64,000 bases of DNA from Chromatiaceae bacterium (GTDB taxonomy: Bacteria > Pseudomonadota > Gammaproteobacteria > Chromatiales > Chromatiaceae). Position 1 is the first letter of the stretch, and each line of letters begins with the position of its first letter. Of this stretch, positions 17,572 through 24,586 are shown piece after piece. The position numbers and the translations under genes are program-made. The notes beneath the pieces are model-generated. The model saw only the letters and a program-made list of their open reading frames with translations, was not told where the DNA came from and searched no databases. Location: NCBI GenBank assembly GCA_024235415.1, contig JACKML010000002.1, forward strand, positions 248,001-312,000, read 5' to 3'.

Positions 17572-18483
17572 TCAATCCTCCCCCCACACCAGTTCACCAC
17601 TCTCGGTGAAGTCATAGCCACCGAGAAGATCGGCAATCTGCCGGCATTCGCCCGATTGCAGGCGCCCCAATAGCTCCTGGAACAGACGCCGGAACCAGAT
17701 ATTACGCGGCAGTGCCAGGTCGAACGCCTCGCTACCAAAAGGCAGGAAGCTCAGCCCGGCCTCGGTTGCCGCCGCTCGGGCACCGGGCGCCACGTCGGCC
17801 AGGCCCAGCACGATCGCCGTTGCGGCCTCTCGCTCGGACAGGGCTGTTGCAGTGACATTCAGCTTTTCCACCGTATTCGCGTTTCTGCGCAACTCCAGCA
17901 GGAAGCGCTGCGCACCGGCGCCCGCCTGACGCTCTACCCAACGATAGCCCGGTCCCATCAGCTTCACCGGATCGTCGGTCTTGCGCGCAGTCTCGCGACG
18001 CACCATCAGGCCCTGTTCGCGCGAATAGGCGCGAATCAACACCCAGTTGCGATGCTGCACATGCTGCCTCAGCAGCGCCGGATGACGCAGCCGGCTCTCG
18101 GCCAGCGGCCCCCAGTGCAGCGCGCTGACATCGACGCGATTGGCCTGCAGCAGGTCGAGTCCGAGACGCGTGCCGGTGGGGGTATAACTGATCTGGGCCA
18201 TTGAGTGCATGTCGCGCGCAAACGCGCTCACCAGGCGATACAGCAGGGGATCGTCACTGCCCGCGATCACCAACCGGTCGGCCAGCAGCCCACCGTGCGC
18301 GGAATCCATCATCCAACGGTCGATCAACTCGCGCGGGAACATCCATTTGCCGGTGACCTTGGTCGCCGGGATCTTGCCCTCGCTTACCAGCGCGTAGACC
18401 TTCTTTTCATTGAGCTGCAGGTAGGCCGCAACCTGCTTGGCACTGAGAAAATTTTCGATCTCACTCATCATCACCGCGGACAT
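17572..18483 (-). CDS. Helix-turn-helix regulator with periplasmic-binding-protein-like domain
   Basis: A 303-residue cytoplasmic protein. The N-terminal excisionase/MerR-like helix-turn-helix (about 6-60, FLSAKQVAAYLQLNEKKVYA and GKWMFPRELIDRWM) is fused to a PBP-like ligand domain (about 70-300, LVIAGSDDPLLYRL near its start). This architecture is known from regulators found beside molybdenum and tungsten genes. ATG 18483 has GGGAG 7-11 bp before it; the longer frame upstream would enter fdhD. It lies 20 bp after the fdhD stop in the moaA-fdhD unit, so it may report molybdate or cofactor status. The ligand is inferred only from context. Confidence 0.75.
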   Translation of the reverse strand: MSAVMMSEIENFLSAKQVAAYLQLNEKKVYALVSEGKIPATKVTGKWMFPRELIDRWMMDSAHGGLLADRLVIAGSDDPLLYRLVSAFARDMHSMAQISYTPTGTRLGLDLLQANRVDVSALHWGPLAESRLRHPALLRQHVQHRNWVLIRAYSREQGLMVRRETARKTDDPVKLMGPGYRWVERQAGAGAQRFLLELRRNANTVEKLNVTATALSEREAATAIVLGLADVAPGARAAATEAGLSFLPFGSEAFDLALPRNIWFRRLFQELLGRLQSGECRQIADLLGGYDFTESGELVWGED

Positions 18484-18503
18484 GTTGGCAGCACTCCCGG
18501 CAG

Positions 18504-19436
18504 TTAACCTTCGGTAGCCGAATCGGACCTGCGATCGTGCCTGTCCGGCGGCCGTTCCGGCGGTATTGCATCGAATGTGATCTGATCGGCACCGTTGTAG
18601 ACCAGGAAATGCCGCCCCTTGGCGCGTGCGATCAGCACGACGCCGATCTTCTGTGCCAGTTCCAGGCCCCGAAAGGTAACGCCGGAGCGCGATAGCAGGA
18701 TCGGGATCTGCATCTGCGCCACCTTGATCACCATCTCCGATGTCAGGCGCCCGGTGGTGTAGAACCACTTGTCTTTGCCATCGATGACGTTCAGCCACAT
18801 GTAGCCGCTGATCGTATCCGCCGCGTTGTGTCGTCCGACATCTTCAACGAACAGATGAATGCGCGGGTCCGTCGATGCCGGGACACTGCACAACGCGCAG
18901 CCATGCACCGCTCCTGCACGCCTGTACACCTCGTTGTGCCGGCCGATCTGCGCGAGCAGGTCGTAGATCAACGACTGAGTGATCGGCACTCTTGGTACGC
19001 GGATCTTTTCGACCTGATCGCCGATTCGTCCAAATACCGAGCCCTGGCCGCACCCGGTGGTTACCGTGCGATGCTTGAGTTTGTCATCCAGGTCGGTGAT
19101 GCGTTCGAACGTGGCGACGCGTACTTCGGCCTTATCCCAATCCACCTGCACCGAGTCGACCGATTCGAGGCACGGTACCAGGCGCTGGTTGAGCAGGTAA
19201 CCGAGTGTCAGCATCTCGGGGTGGGTGCCGAGCGTCATCAGGGTGACGATCTCGCGATCATCGAGAAACAGTGTCAGCGCCCTTTCACCTGCGATGAAAC
19301 CGCTACGCGGCTGGCCATACTCGTCGACAGCCACCACCTCGTGCGCCGGACTCAGACCCTGACTGCTCATTTCCGGCCGATAGGGCGGCTCTTTCACTTT
19401 TGGCGTCTCGACGCTGGCAGGCTGCGCCTGGTGCAT
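18504..19436 (-). CDS. fdhD: Formate dehydrogenase accessory sulfurtransferase FdhD
   Basis: A 310-residue protein that delivers sulfur from cysteine desulfurase to the Mo-bis-MGD cofactor of formate dehydrogenase. Seen: TLMTLGTHPEMLTLGYLLNQ, the sulfur-carrying loop TTGCGQGS, HGCALCS, FVEDVGRHNAADTISG, and TTGRLTSEMVIKVAQM. In the E. coli protein the loop is CxxC; here only the first Cys is present (CGQG). It has been reported that the first Cys is the essential one, so activity is still expected. It follows moaA by 6 bp and precedes the HTH regulator. Confidence 0.93.
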   Translation of the reverse strand: MHQAQPASVETPKVKEPPYRPEMSSQGLSPAHEVVAVDEYGQPRSGFIAGERALTLFLDDREIVTLMTLGTHPEMLTLGYLLNQRLVPCLESVDSVQVDWDKAEVRVATFERITDLDDKLKHRTVTTGCGQGSVFGRIGDQVEKIRVPRVPITQSLIYDLLAQIGRHNEVYRRAGAVHGCALCSVPASTDPRIHLFVEDVGRHNAADTISGYMWLNVIDGKDKWFYTTGRLTSEMVIKVAQMQIPILLSRSGVTFRGLELAQKIGVVLIARAKGRHFLVYNGADQITFDAIPPERPPDRHDRRSDSATEG

Positions 19437-19442
19437 GACGGT

Positions 19443-20459
19443 TCATCCTCCCGTGTGATTCATGTGGCGAAAGATCACCGGCGCCTCGTGCAGATTGAAA
19501 TCGTGTCCACGCGGCTTGATGTCCATCGATGCAACGATCGCGCGCTTGAGCGCCTCGTCGTCGCCGGGGTTGCCACGCACTACCCGACGCAGATCCACGC
19601 TGTGCTCCTGGCCCAGACACAACAGAAGACGACCTTCGGACGTCAGACGCACCCGGTTGCAGGTTTCGCAGAAATTGTGGCTGTGCGGCGAGATGAAACC
19701 GATGCGTGTCTCCACGCCCGGCACACGAAAATAGCGCGAGGGGCCACCGGTGTTTTCCGCGGTCGGCACCAGGGTGTAGTGCGCGCCGAGATCCTCGCGG
19801 ATCTGGTCGCTGGAGTAGTAGCACTCGGCACGGTCGTGATCACCGACCACGCCCAGAGGCATCTCTTCGATAAAGCTGATATCGATGCCGCGTTCGATGG
19901 CGAATGCGACCAGCTCGTGGATCTCGTCGTGATTGCGGTTCTTCAATATCACCGCATTCAGTTTGATCCGCGAGAATCCGGCGTCCTGCGCTGCATCGAG
20001 CCCGGCAAACACCCGCTCGATCCTGCCGTTCCGCGTGATCGCGGTGTAGCGGTCCGGGCGCAGCGTATCGAGACTGACATTGATGCGGCTCACGCCGGCT
20101 TCGCGCAGTTCATGGGCAAATTTCGGCAGCTGCGTACCATTGGTGGTCAACGCCAGTTCCCGCAGACCATCGAGCTCGCCGAGTTCGCGAAACACCTTCA
20201 GGATATCCCTGCGGTGCAAAGGTTCTCCGCCGGTGATGCGGATCTTGTGCACACCCAGGTCGACGAAGCTGCGGCCTACCTGGATGATCTCCTCCAGGGT
20301 CAGCAGACTCTCGCGCGGCAGGAACTTCATGTTCTCCGACATGCAGTAGACGCAACGCAGGTCGCAACGGTCGGTCACAGAGATCCGAAGATAACTGACC
20401 CGCCGGCGGTAACGATCAATCAACTCGGATGGCGATTGCGCTTGGTTCTGTATGTCCAT
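19443..20459 (-). CDS. moaA: GTP 3',8-cyclase MoaA
   Basis: A 338-residue radical-SAM enzyme catalysing the first step of molybdopterin synthesis from GTP. Seen: the N-terminal cluster motif CDLRCVYC (residues about 31-38), TGGEPLHRRDI, TNGTQL, the second cluster CETC...C in the C-terminal domain, and the terminal Gly-Gly that completes the active site. ATG 20459 is chosen over an upstream TTG at 20492, because the latter would fall inside the sigma-54 promoter at 20488-20503; a leader of about 18 nt with AAGGGCC results. It heads the moaA-fdhD-HTH regulator unit. Confidence 0.94.
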   Translation of the reverse strand: MDIQNQAQSPSELIDRYRRRVSYLRISVTDRCDLRCVYCMSENMKFLPRESLLTLEEIIQVGRSFVDLGVHKIRITGGEPLHRRDILKVFRELGELDGLRELALTTNGTQLPKFAHELREAGVSRINVSLDTLRPDRYTAITRNGRIERVFAGLDAAQDAGFSRIKLNAVILKNRNHDEIHELVAFAIERGIDISFIEEMPLGVVGDHDRAECYYSSDQIREDLGAHYTLVPTAENTGGPSRYFRVPGVETRIGFISPHSHNFCETCNRVRLTSEGRLLLCLGQEHSVDLRRVVRGNPGDDEALKRAIVASMDIKPRGHDFNLHEAPVIFRHMNHTGG

Positions 20460-20487
20460 GTCCGGCCCTTGAGTGACGCAGTTGTTC

Positions 20488-20503
20488 TGCAAGAAACGTT
20501 CCG
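20488..20503 (-). promoter_or_regulatory. Sigma-54 promoter of moaA-fdhD
   Basis: The minus strand reads CGGAACGTTTCTTGCA, with GG-N10-GC spacing and a perfect -12 TTGCA. The -24 half is CGGAACG against the TGGCACG consensus. The predicted start lies about 18 nt before the moaA ATG. It shares the enhancer region 20591-20638 with the divergent FDH promoter. Confidence 0.68.
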
Positions 20504-20590
20504 GTTACCGACGACTACCGGCAGTCCAGCCGATTGTCAGGTGGTTGGTCGTCCAATCGGACGCCAAGGGGTAAGCGGTCACGCCGGAAG

Positions 20591-20638
20591 TGTGAAGGTT
20601 TGTCGCGGTCCGCCCTCGCAGTTGCGACAAATTGCCGC
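20591..20638. promoter_or_regulatory. Shared enhancer region between moaA and FDH operons
   Basis: Contains GCGACAAATTGCCGC (20624-20638), 14/15 identical to the palindrome at 13048, and a half-site TTTGTCGC (20599-20606). Together the outer blocks form an inverted pair TTTGTCGC...GCGACAAA. The centre is about 115 bp from the moaA promoter and 80 bp from the FDH promoter. Binding by the NtrC-type regulator is inferred. Confidence 0.65.
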
Positions 20639-20701
20639 ACCATGGCGCGTCGATGCGGGATGTTCTCTCCGCTGGCGGGCCGCTGCGTGCATCCTGTCTG
20701 C

Positions 20702-20717
20702 TGGTACGCAACTTGCT
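20702..20717 (+). promoter_or_regulatory. Sigma-54 promoter of the formate dehydrogenase operon
   Basis: TGGTACGCAACTTGCT differs from the TGGCACG-N4-TTGCT consensus at a single specified base and has exact GG-N10-GC spacing. The expected transcript start is near 20728, giving a leader of about 23 nt to the ATG at 20751, with AGGAG in place. Confidence 0.82.
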
Positions 20718-20750
20718 GAGTACCACGGATACCCGATCAGGAGAGCAGCT

Positions 20751-21263
20751 ATGGACCGGTTCCCCGAACCGCAGACCGAAGACATCCGCCACTTCCCCGT
20801 GTCGGTGATTCTGGAGCGCAGGCCGGCGACCAGCCAGTGGGTCGACTACGTATGGAACGCGGTCGGCATCACCGTTGGGCGACACTCGGAAAGCACCGAG
20901 TCCCAACTGGTCCGCGACGAGGCGGGAACCCGGTGTTATCTGGTCGGCGGACTGGAAGTCGCGCTGTATCAGGATGAATGTGAGAGCTACTACTACAACC
21001 TCGTCAGCGACAACCCGCGAGCCTTCGTACTCGCCCATGCCGTCGATGACAACGACCAGCCCCGCCCGTTCAAAGTCAGCATGAGTTTCGACGAGGCACA
21101 TGCCTACCTCGAGGGTGATGACCAGGTCTATGCGGTCGATGTCCCGCCAGAGCTGTATCGCTGGACCGAGGCATACGTGATTGCCAACTACTTCCCTGAA
21201 AAGAAACGCAAACGCAAACTGCGCGACTGGTCCGCCGACGAGTCGGAGAACCGCCCTTCGTGA
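20751..21263 (+). CDS. DUF3305 domain protein, first gene of the FDH operon
   Basis: A 170-residue soluble protein of a family known almost only from proteobacterial formate dehydrogenase operons (DUF3305). The N-terminal half has FPVSVILERRPATSQWVDY and CYLVGGLEVALYQDECESYY; the tail is basic (EKKRKRKLRDW). The biochemical role is unknown; an assembly or maturation function is inferred from constant linkage. ATG 20751 follows AGGAG by about 7 bp. The frame is open for 1.9 kb upstream, but that part is antisense to moaA and fdhD. Its last bases overlap the next gene (GTGA). Confidence 0.82.
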   Translation: MDRFPEPQTEDIRHFPVSVILERRPATSQWVDYVWNAVGITVGRHSESTESQLVRDEAGTRCYLVGGLEVALYQDECESYYYNLVSDNPRAFVLAHAVDDNDQPRPFKVSMSFDEAHAYLEGDDQVYAVDVPPELYRWTEAYVIANYFPEKKRKRKLRDWSADESENRPS

Positions 21264-21841
21264 AACGCAAAGGACCGGACGACGCCGAGCAAGACACCAC
21301 CCGACGCCCCGGGGAGTCGTTTCTGCAGCGCGTGCACCGCCGCAAGTCGGAGGCGCGCATCGTGCCACCCGAACCTGTCGCGGCACCCGCCACCGGAGCG
21401 GATGCGGCAGTCGGCGCGGACGATCTGCCGGTCGTACATGAACCGACCGATCAGGACATGCCGCCACTGGCGTCGCTGACTGCGGATTCCGACTACAGCG
21501 GATTCCTCTCCTCCAAGGTCAGCGAGGCGTTGCGCCGCGCCGCCTTGCGCAAGCTGTTTCACGGTGCGCAGTTCAATGTCATCGATGAAATGGATGACTA
21601 CGCCGAGGACTTCTCGACCTTCACTGCGCTCGGAGACTTCATTACCTCCGACATGCGCCACATGCTCGAGGTCGAGGCAAGGAAACAGGCGGAGGCGGCC
21701 AAACGGGCCCTGCTCGATGAACCGGAACCCGACCTCGACGACAGCCAACCGCAGACGGCACAAGAAGGTGTCGAAGAGTCCGCCGGGCCACAACCCGAAG
21801 ACGCTACCGTCGCCCTTCCCCGGCAACCACAAGAAACCTGA
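21260..21841 (+). CDS. DUF3306 domain protein
   Basis: A 193-residue hydrophilic protein of the DUF3306 family, the usual partner of DUF3305 in FDH operons. A conserved core near residues 68-140 (SDYSGFLSSKVSEALRRAAL and NVIDEMDDYAEDF) is flanked by low-complexity Pro/Glu/Ala-rich segments likely to be disordered. Start GTG 21260 overlaps the preceding stop by 4 bp, indicating translational coupling. The function is unknown. Confidence 0.8.
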   Translation: MKRKGPDDAEQDTTRRPGESFLQRVHRRKSEARIVPPEPVAAPATGADAAVGADDLPVVHEPTDQDMPPLASLTADSDYSGFLSSKVSEALRRAALRKLFHGAQFNVIDEMDDYAEDFSTFTALGDFITSDMRHMLEVEARKQAEAAKRALLDEPEPDLDDSQPQTAQEGVEESAGPQPEDATVALPRQPQET

Positions 21842-21860
21842 GCATGGAGCCTCTCCGACG

Positions 21861-23516
21861 ATGACCGACACCCAACCCAGCCTCGACGAATCGCGCAACC
21901 TGCGCGCCCGCAGCGCTGCCCAGACGGCCGCCGAGAAGCTCTCGGTAAATCCAACCGGAATCGTCACCTATACGTCACGCGGACGTGTATTGGTGGTTGG
22001 CGGCGAAGAGGCACAGTGGCTTGCCGCACGTATCGAACCCCCCCTGCATGCAGAGATCCTGCTCACCGAAGGCAGCGAGGAAGCCGGTGTTCCGAGTACC
22101 TCATTGGCCGGAAGGGATTTGCAGATCGAGGGGCACCTCGGTGCATTCAGGATCGAATTGGGCGAAAAAGGCCGCCACAACTATCAATTGATAAACGTGG
22201 ACATGGTCATGGATCTGGGCGCGACGCCGTTGATCGACCGCGAACTGCCGCCACCGGGATACTGGCATTTCGGACGCGAGCCGCAGGATCTGGACGCCGC
22301 CTGGCTGGCGCTCGATGGCATGGTCGGCACCTTCGAGAAACCCCGCTTCTTCGACTACGACGCCAGCATCTGCGCACATGCGCGGTCCGGCCAGAGCGGT
22401 TGCCGCCGCTGCATCGACAGCTGTCCCGCCGAGGCGATTATCTCGATCGGTGAGCAGGTCGAAGTCAACCCGAACCTTTGCCAGGGTGGCGGCATCTGTG
22501 CCACCGTCTGCCCGACCGGCGCCATGCAGTACGCCTACCCTGGCCCCGGTGATACCGCCGAGCGTGTGCGTCTGCTGCTGCGGACCTACCTTGATGCCGG
22601 TGGCAGCGATCCGGTCGTGCTGTTCGTTGCCGAGGGCGATGTCGGTCTGCTGCCACCCACACCGGCCAACCTGCTGCTGATCGTGGTCGAGGAACTGGCC
22701 AGCGTGGGCCATGAGCAATGGCTCGCGGCACTGGCCTGGGGCGCACGCTGCGTGTTGTTGGCCGACGGCGGCTCGGTCCCGGGCAAGGCACGCGAGGCCC
22801 TGCGCCGGCAGATCGCTTTCACCCACGACCTGCTCAAGGGACTCGGTTATCCGCAGGACACATTGCGCGCGGTCGCTTGCGCCGAGGTGACGGCGCAGCA
22901 GCTGCCGGAATACCCGCACCGCACGGGCAACGACGCGCGCTTCGCCGCCACCGGCCAGAAGCGGGAACTTGCAGGGCTGGCCCTGGACCACCTGTGGGAG
23001 CAGTCACAGGACAGGCCGACGCACTTCCCTATCCTGGCCGGCGCGCCCTACGGACGGATTCACGTCGATGCCGAAAAATGCACGCTGTGCATGAGCTGTA
23101 CCTCGGTGTGTCCGGCCAAGGCGGTGAGCGCCGGCGACGACGCACCGCGACTGGTCTTCTATGAAGACAACTGCGTGCAATGCAGCATCTGCGCCAGCAG
23201 CTGTCCGGAACGCGCCATCACCCTCGAAGCACGCTATCTGGCCGACCCGGAGCAACGCCGTCAGCCCGTCGTGCTGTATGAAGTACCGCCATTCTGCTGC
23301 ATCGCGTGCGGCAAGCCGTTTGCCACGCGGCGCGTGATCGACAACATCCTCGACAAACTTGCCGGGCACGCAATGTTTCAGTCGGACCGGGCGCGTCAGC
23401 GTCTGCAGATGTGCGAAGACTGCCGTGTCGTCGATGCGGTGCAGGATGCCGATGCCATGCAGTCAGGCCTGCTGTTTGGCGGCCACCCACCGAAATCGAA
23501 AAACGGACAATCATGA
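21861..23516 (+). CDS. Polyferredoxin-like 4Fe-4S protein of the FDH operon
   Basis: A 551-residue cytoplasmic protein with four ferredoxin-type cluster motifs in two pairs. One pair lies near residues 171-217 (CRRCIDSCPAEAI and GGICATVCPTGAM), the other near 406-452 (CTLCMSCTSVCPAKAV and CVQCSICASSCPERAI). Further C-terminal cysteines (FCCIACGKPF, CEDC) could bind metal. Related proteins accompany DUF3305/3306 in FDH loci and are thought to take part in electron transfer or enzyme assembly; this is not proven. ATG 21861 is chosen; the frame extends upstream into the DUF3306 gene. The stop overlaps the next ATG. Confidence 0.85.
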   Translation: MTDTQPSLDESRNLRARSAAQTAAEKLSVNPTGIVTYTSRGRVLVVGGEEAQWLAARIEPPLHAEILLTEGSEEAGVPSTSLAGRDLQIEGHLGAFRIELGEKGRHNYQLINVDMVMDLGATPLIDRELPPPGYWHFGREPQDLDAAWLALDGMVGTFEKPRFFDYDASICAHARSGQSGCRRCIDSCPAEAIISIGEQVEVNPNLCQGGGICATVCPTGAMQYAYPGPGDTAERVRLLLRTYLDAGGSDPVVLFVAEGDVGLLPPTPANLLLIVVEELASVGHEQWLAALAWGARCVLLADGGSVPGKAREALRRQIAFTHDLLKGLGYPQDTLRAVACAEVTAQQLPEYPHRTGNDARFAATGQKRELAGLALDHLWEQSQDRPTHFPILAGAPYGRIHVDAEKCTLCMSCTSVCPAKAVSAGDDAPRLVFYEDNCVQCSICASSCPERAITLEARYLADPEQRRQPVVLYEVPPFCCIACGKPFATRRVIDNILDKLAGHAMFQSDRARQRLQMCEDCRVVDAVQDADAMQSGLLFGGHPPKSKNGQS

Positions 23517-24169
23517 TGAATCCACCGCTATCCCCCGAAATCGCCGATCGTCACGCCAGCCTGGACGCAGATCAATCCGCCGGTGGTCTGGACGCCGAAC
23601 AGGCGCATCGCGCGGGCTTCTACGGTCTGCTTGCCGCCCTGTTGCGCGACGCCCCCGACGGCGATGTGCTGGCGTACGTCGCGCAACTCGACAGTGCCGC
23701 CGAACCGCCCGGCACATCCGAGCTGGTGCTGGCGCTGAAGATGCTCGCCCTGGCCTCACGACACAGCAGTGCAGCGGCGCTGCGCGATGAGTACCACACG
23801 CTGTTCATCGGTCTGGGACGTGGCGAGCTCGTGCCCTACGGCTCCTGGTACCAGACCGGATTTCTGATGGAGAAACCGCTCAGCCTGCTGCGCAGTGACC
23901 TCGCGCGACTGGGTTTCGAGCGCGCCACCGACGTGCATGAGCCGGAAGACCATGTCGCCGCGTTGTGCGAAGTCATGTCCCTGCTGATCCAGGACGGCGT
24001 CGCCCGTGAACCCCAGCAACAGTTCTTCAACAACCATCTGGGCAACTGGGCGCCCGCGTTCTTCCATGACCTGGCGACCGCCCACGGTGCAGTGTTCTAC
24101 AAATCCGTCGCACGCCTGGGCCTGGCCTTCATGCAGGTCGAAACGCGCTATTTGTCGCTACTGGACTAG
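23513..24169 (+). CDS. TorD/DmsD-like molybdoenzyme chaperone
   Basis: A 218-residue all-helical protein of the TorD family, cytoplasmic chaperones that bind Tat leaders and apo-catalytic subunits until cofactor is loaded. Diagnostic: RDEYHTLFIGLGRGELVPYG followed by SWYQTGFLMEKPL, and EPEDHVAALCEVM. It overlaps the polyferredoxin stop (ATGA at 23513) and lies just before the Tat-bearing FDH genes, so FdhA is the likely client. Confidence 0.88.
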   Translation: MMNPPLSPEIADRHASLDADQSAGGLDAEQAHRAGFYGLLAALLRDAPDGDVLAYVAQLDSAAEPPGTSELVLALKMLALASRHSSAAALRDEYHTLFIGLGRGELVPYGSWYQTGFLMEKPLSLLRSDLARLGFERATDVHEPEDHVAALCEVMSLLIQDGVAREPQQQFFNNHLGNWAPAFFHDLATAHGAVFYKSVARLGLAFMQVETRYLSLLD

Positions 24170-24199
24170 ACAATATGTCCCATTGCACAGCTTTGTCGC
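24151..24199. promoter_or_regulatory. Half-site cluster upstream of the internal sigma-54 promoter
   Basis: Two direct copies of TTTGTCGC-type half-sites (24151-24158, at the end of the TorD-like gene, and 24192-24199) and a loose dyad GACAATATGTC between them. They lie 60-110 bp before the promoter at 24261. They are weaker than the palindromes at 13048 and 20624, so binding is only suggested. Confidence 0.4.
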
Positions 24200-24260
24200 A
24201 GGTGTTCGTCGTTGCTTTTGCCATTGAGGGTCGTTTTGGTCATTTTTCGGCCGCGCGAAA

Positions 24261-24276
24261 TGGCGCAGAGATTGCG
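24261..24276 (+). promoter_or_regulatory. Internal sigma-54 promoter before the FDH structural genes
   Basis: TGGCGCAGAGATTGCG has exact GG-N10-GC spacing and good -24 (TGGCGC) and -12 (TTGC) elements. It would start transcription near 24287, about 70 nt before the Tat peptide gene. It would let structural subunits be made in excess of the accessory proteins. Confidence 0.65.
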
Positions 24277-24358
24277 CGTATCAATCCAACCGGCCGCTGA
24301 ACCGACAGCGGCTCGATCCCGAATGAAATGGCGCAGTGCACTCAAAGGAGCGTTCTCA

Positions 24359-24562
24359 ATGAAAAACCCCAAGCAGCAGGTATCGCAATCACGGCGCAAG
24401 TTCTTGCGTGACGCCGGTGTCTCGGGAGGCATCGCGGCAATCGCGGCTTCCGCACCCGCTGTCGCACTCGCTGAACCAGATACCGGTGGCGCGGAAAAAC
24501 CACGCGAGGGTTATCGACTCACCGAGCACATCCTCGCGTACTACAAGACTGCAGCCAGCTGA
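24359..24562 (+). CDS. Small Tat-signal protein of the FDH region
   Basis: A 67-residue peptide with a twin-arginine motif SRRKFLRD near residue 11, a hydrophobic stretch (GIAAIAASAPAVALAEP) and a short tail ending TEHILAYYKTAAS. Peptides of this kind, named only by position (formate dehydrogenase region Tat target), precede fdhA in many proteobacteria. Their role is unknown; a Tat-dependent FDH assembly partner is plausible. AAAGGAG lies 8 bp before the ATG. The fdhA ATG follows 24 bp after the stop. Confidence 0.85.
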   Translation: MKNPKQQVSQSRRKFLRDAGVSGGIAAIAASAPAVALAEPDTGGAEKPREGYRLTEHILAYYKTAAS

Positions 24563-24586
24563 TCGACGGGCCACCAGGAGCACGCT

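Noticed and set aside
18828..20750. Long plus-strand open frame continuous with the DUF3305 gene (811 codons in all)
   Set aside because: This part is antisense to moaA and fdhD, has no family match, and would place the start far upstream of the sigma-54 promoter and AGGAG at 20751.
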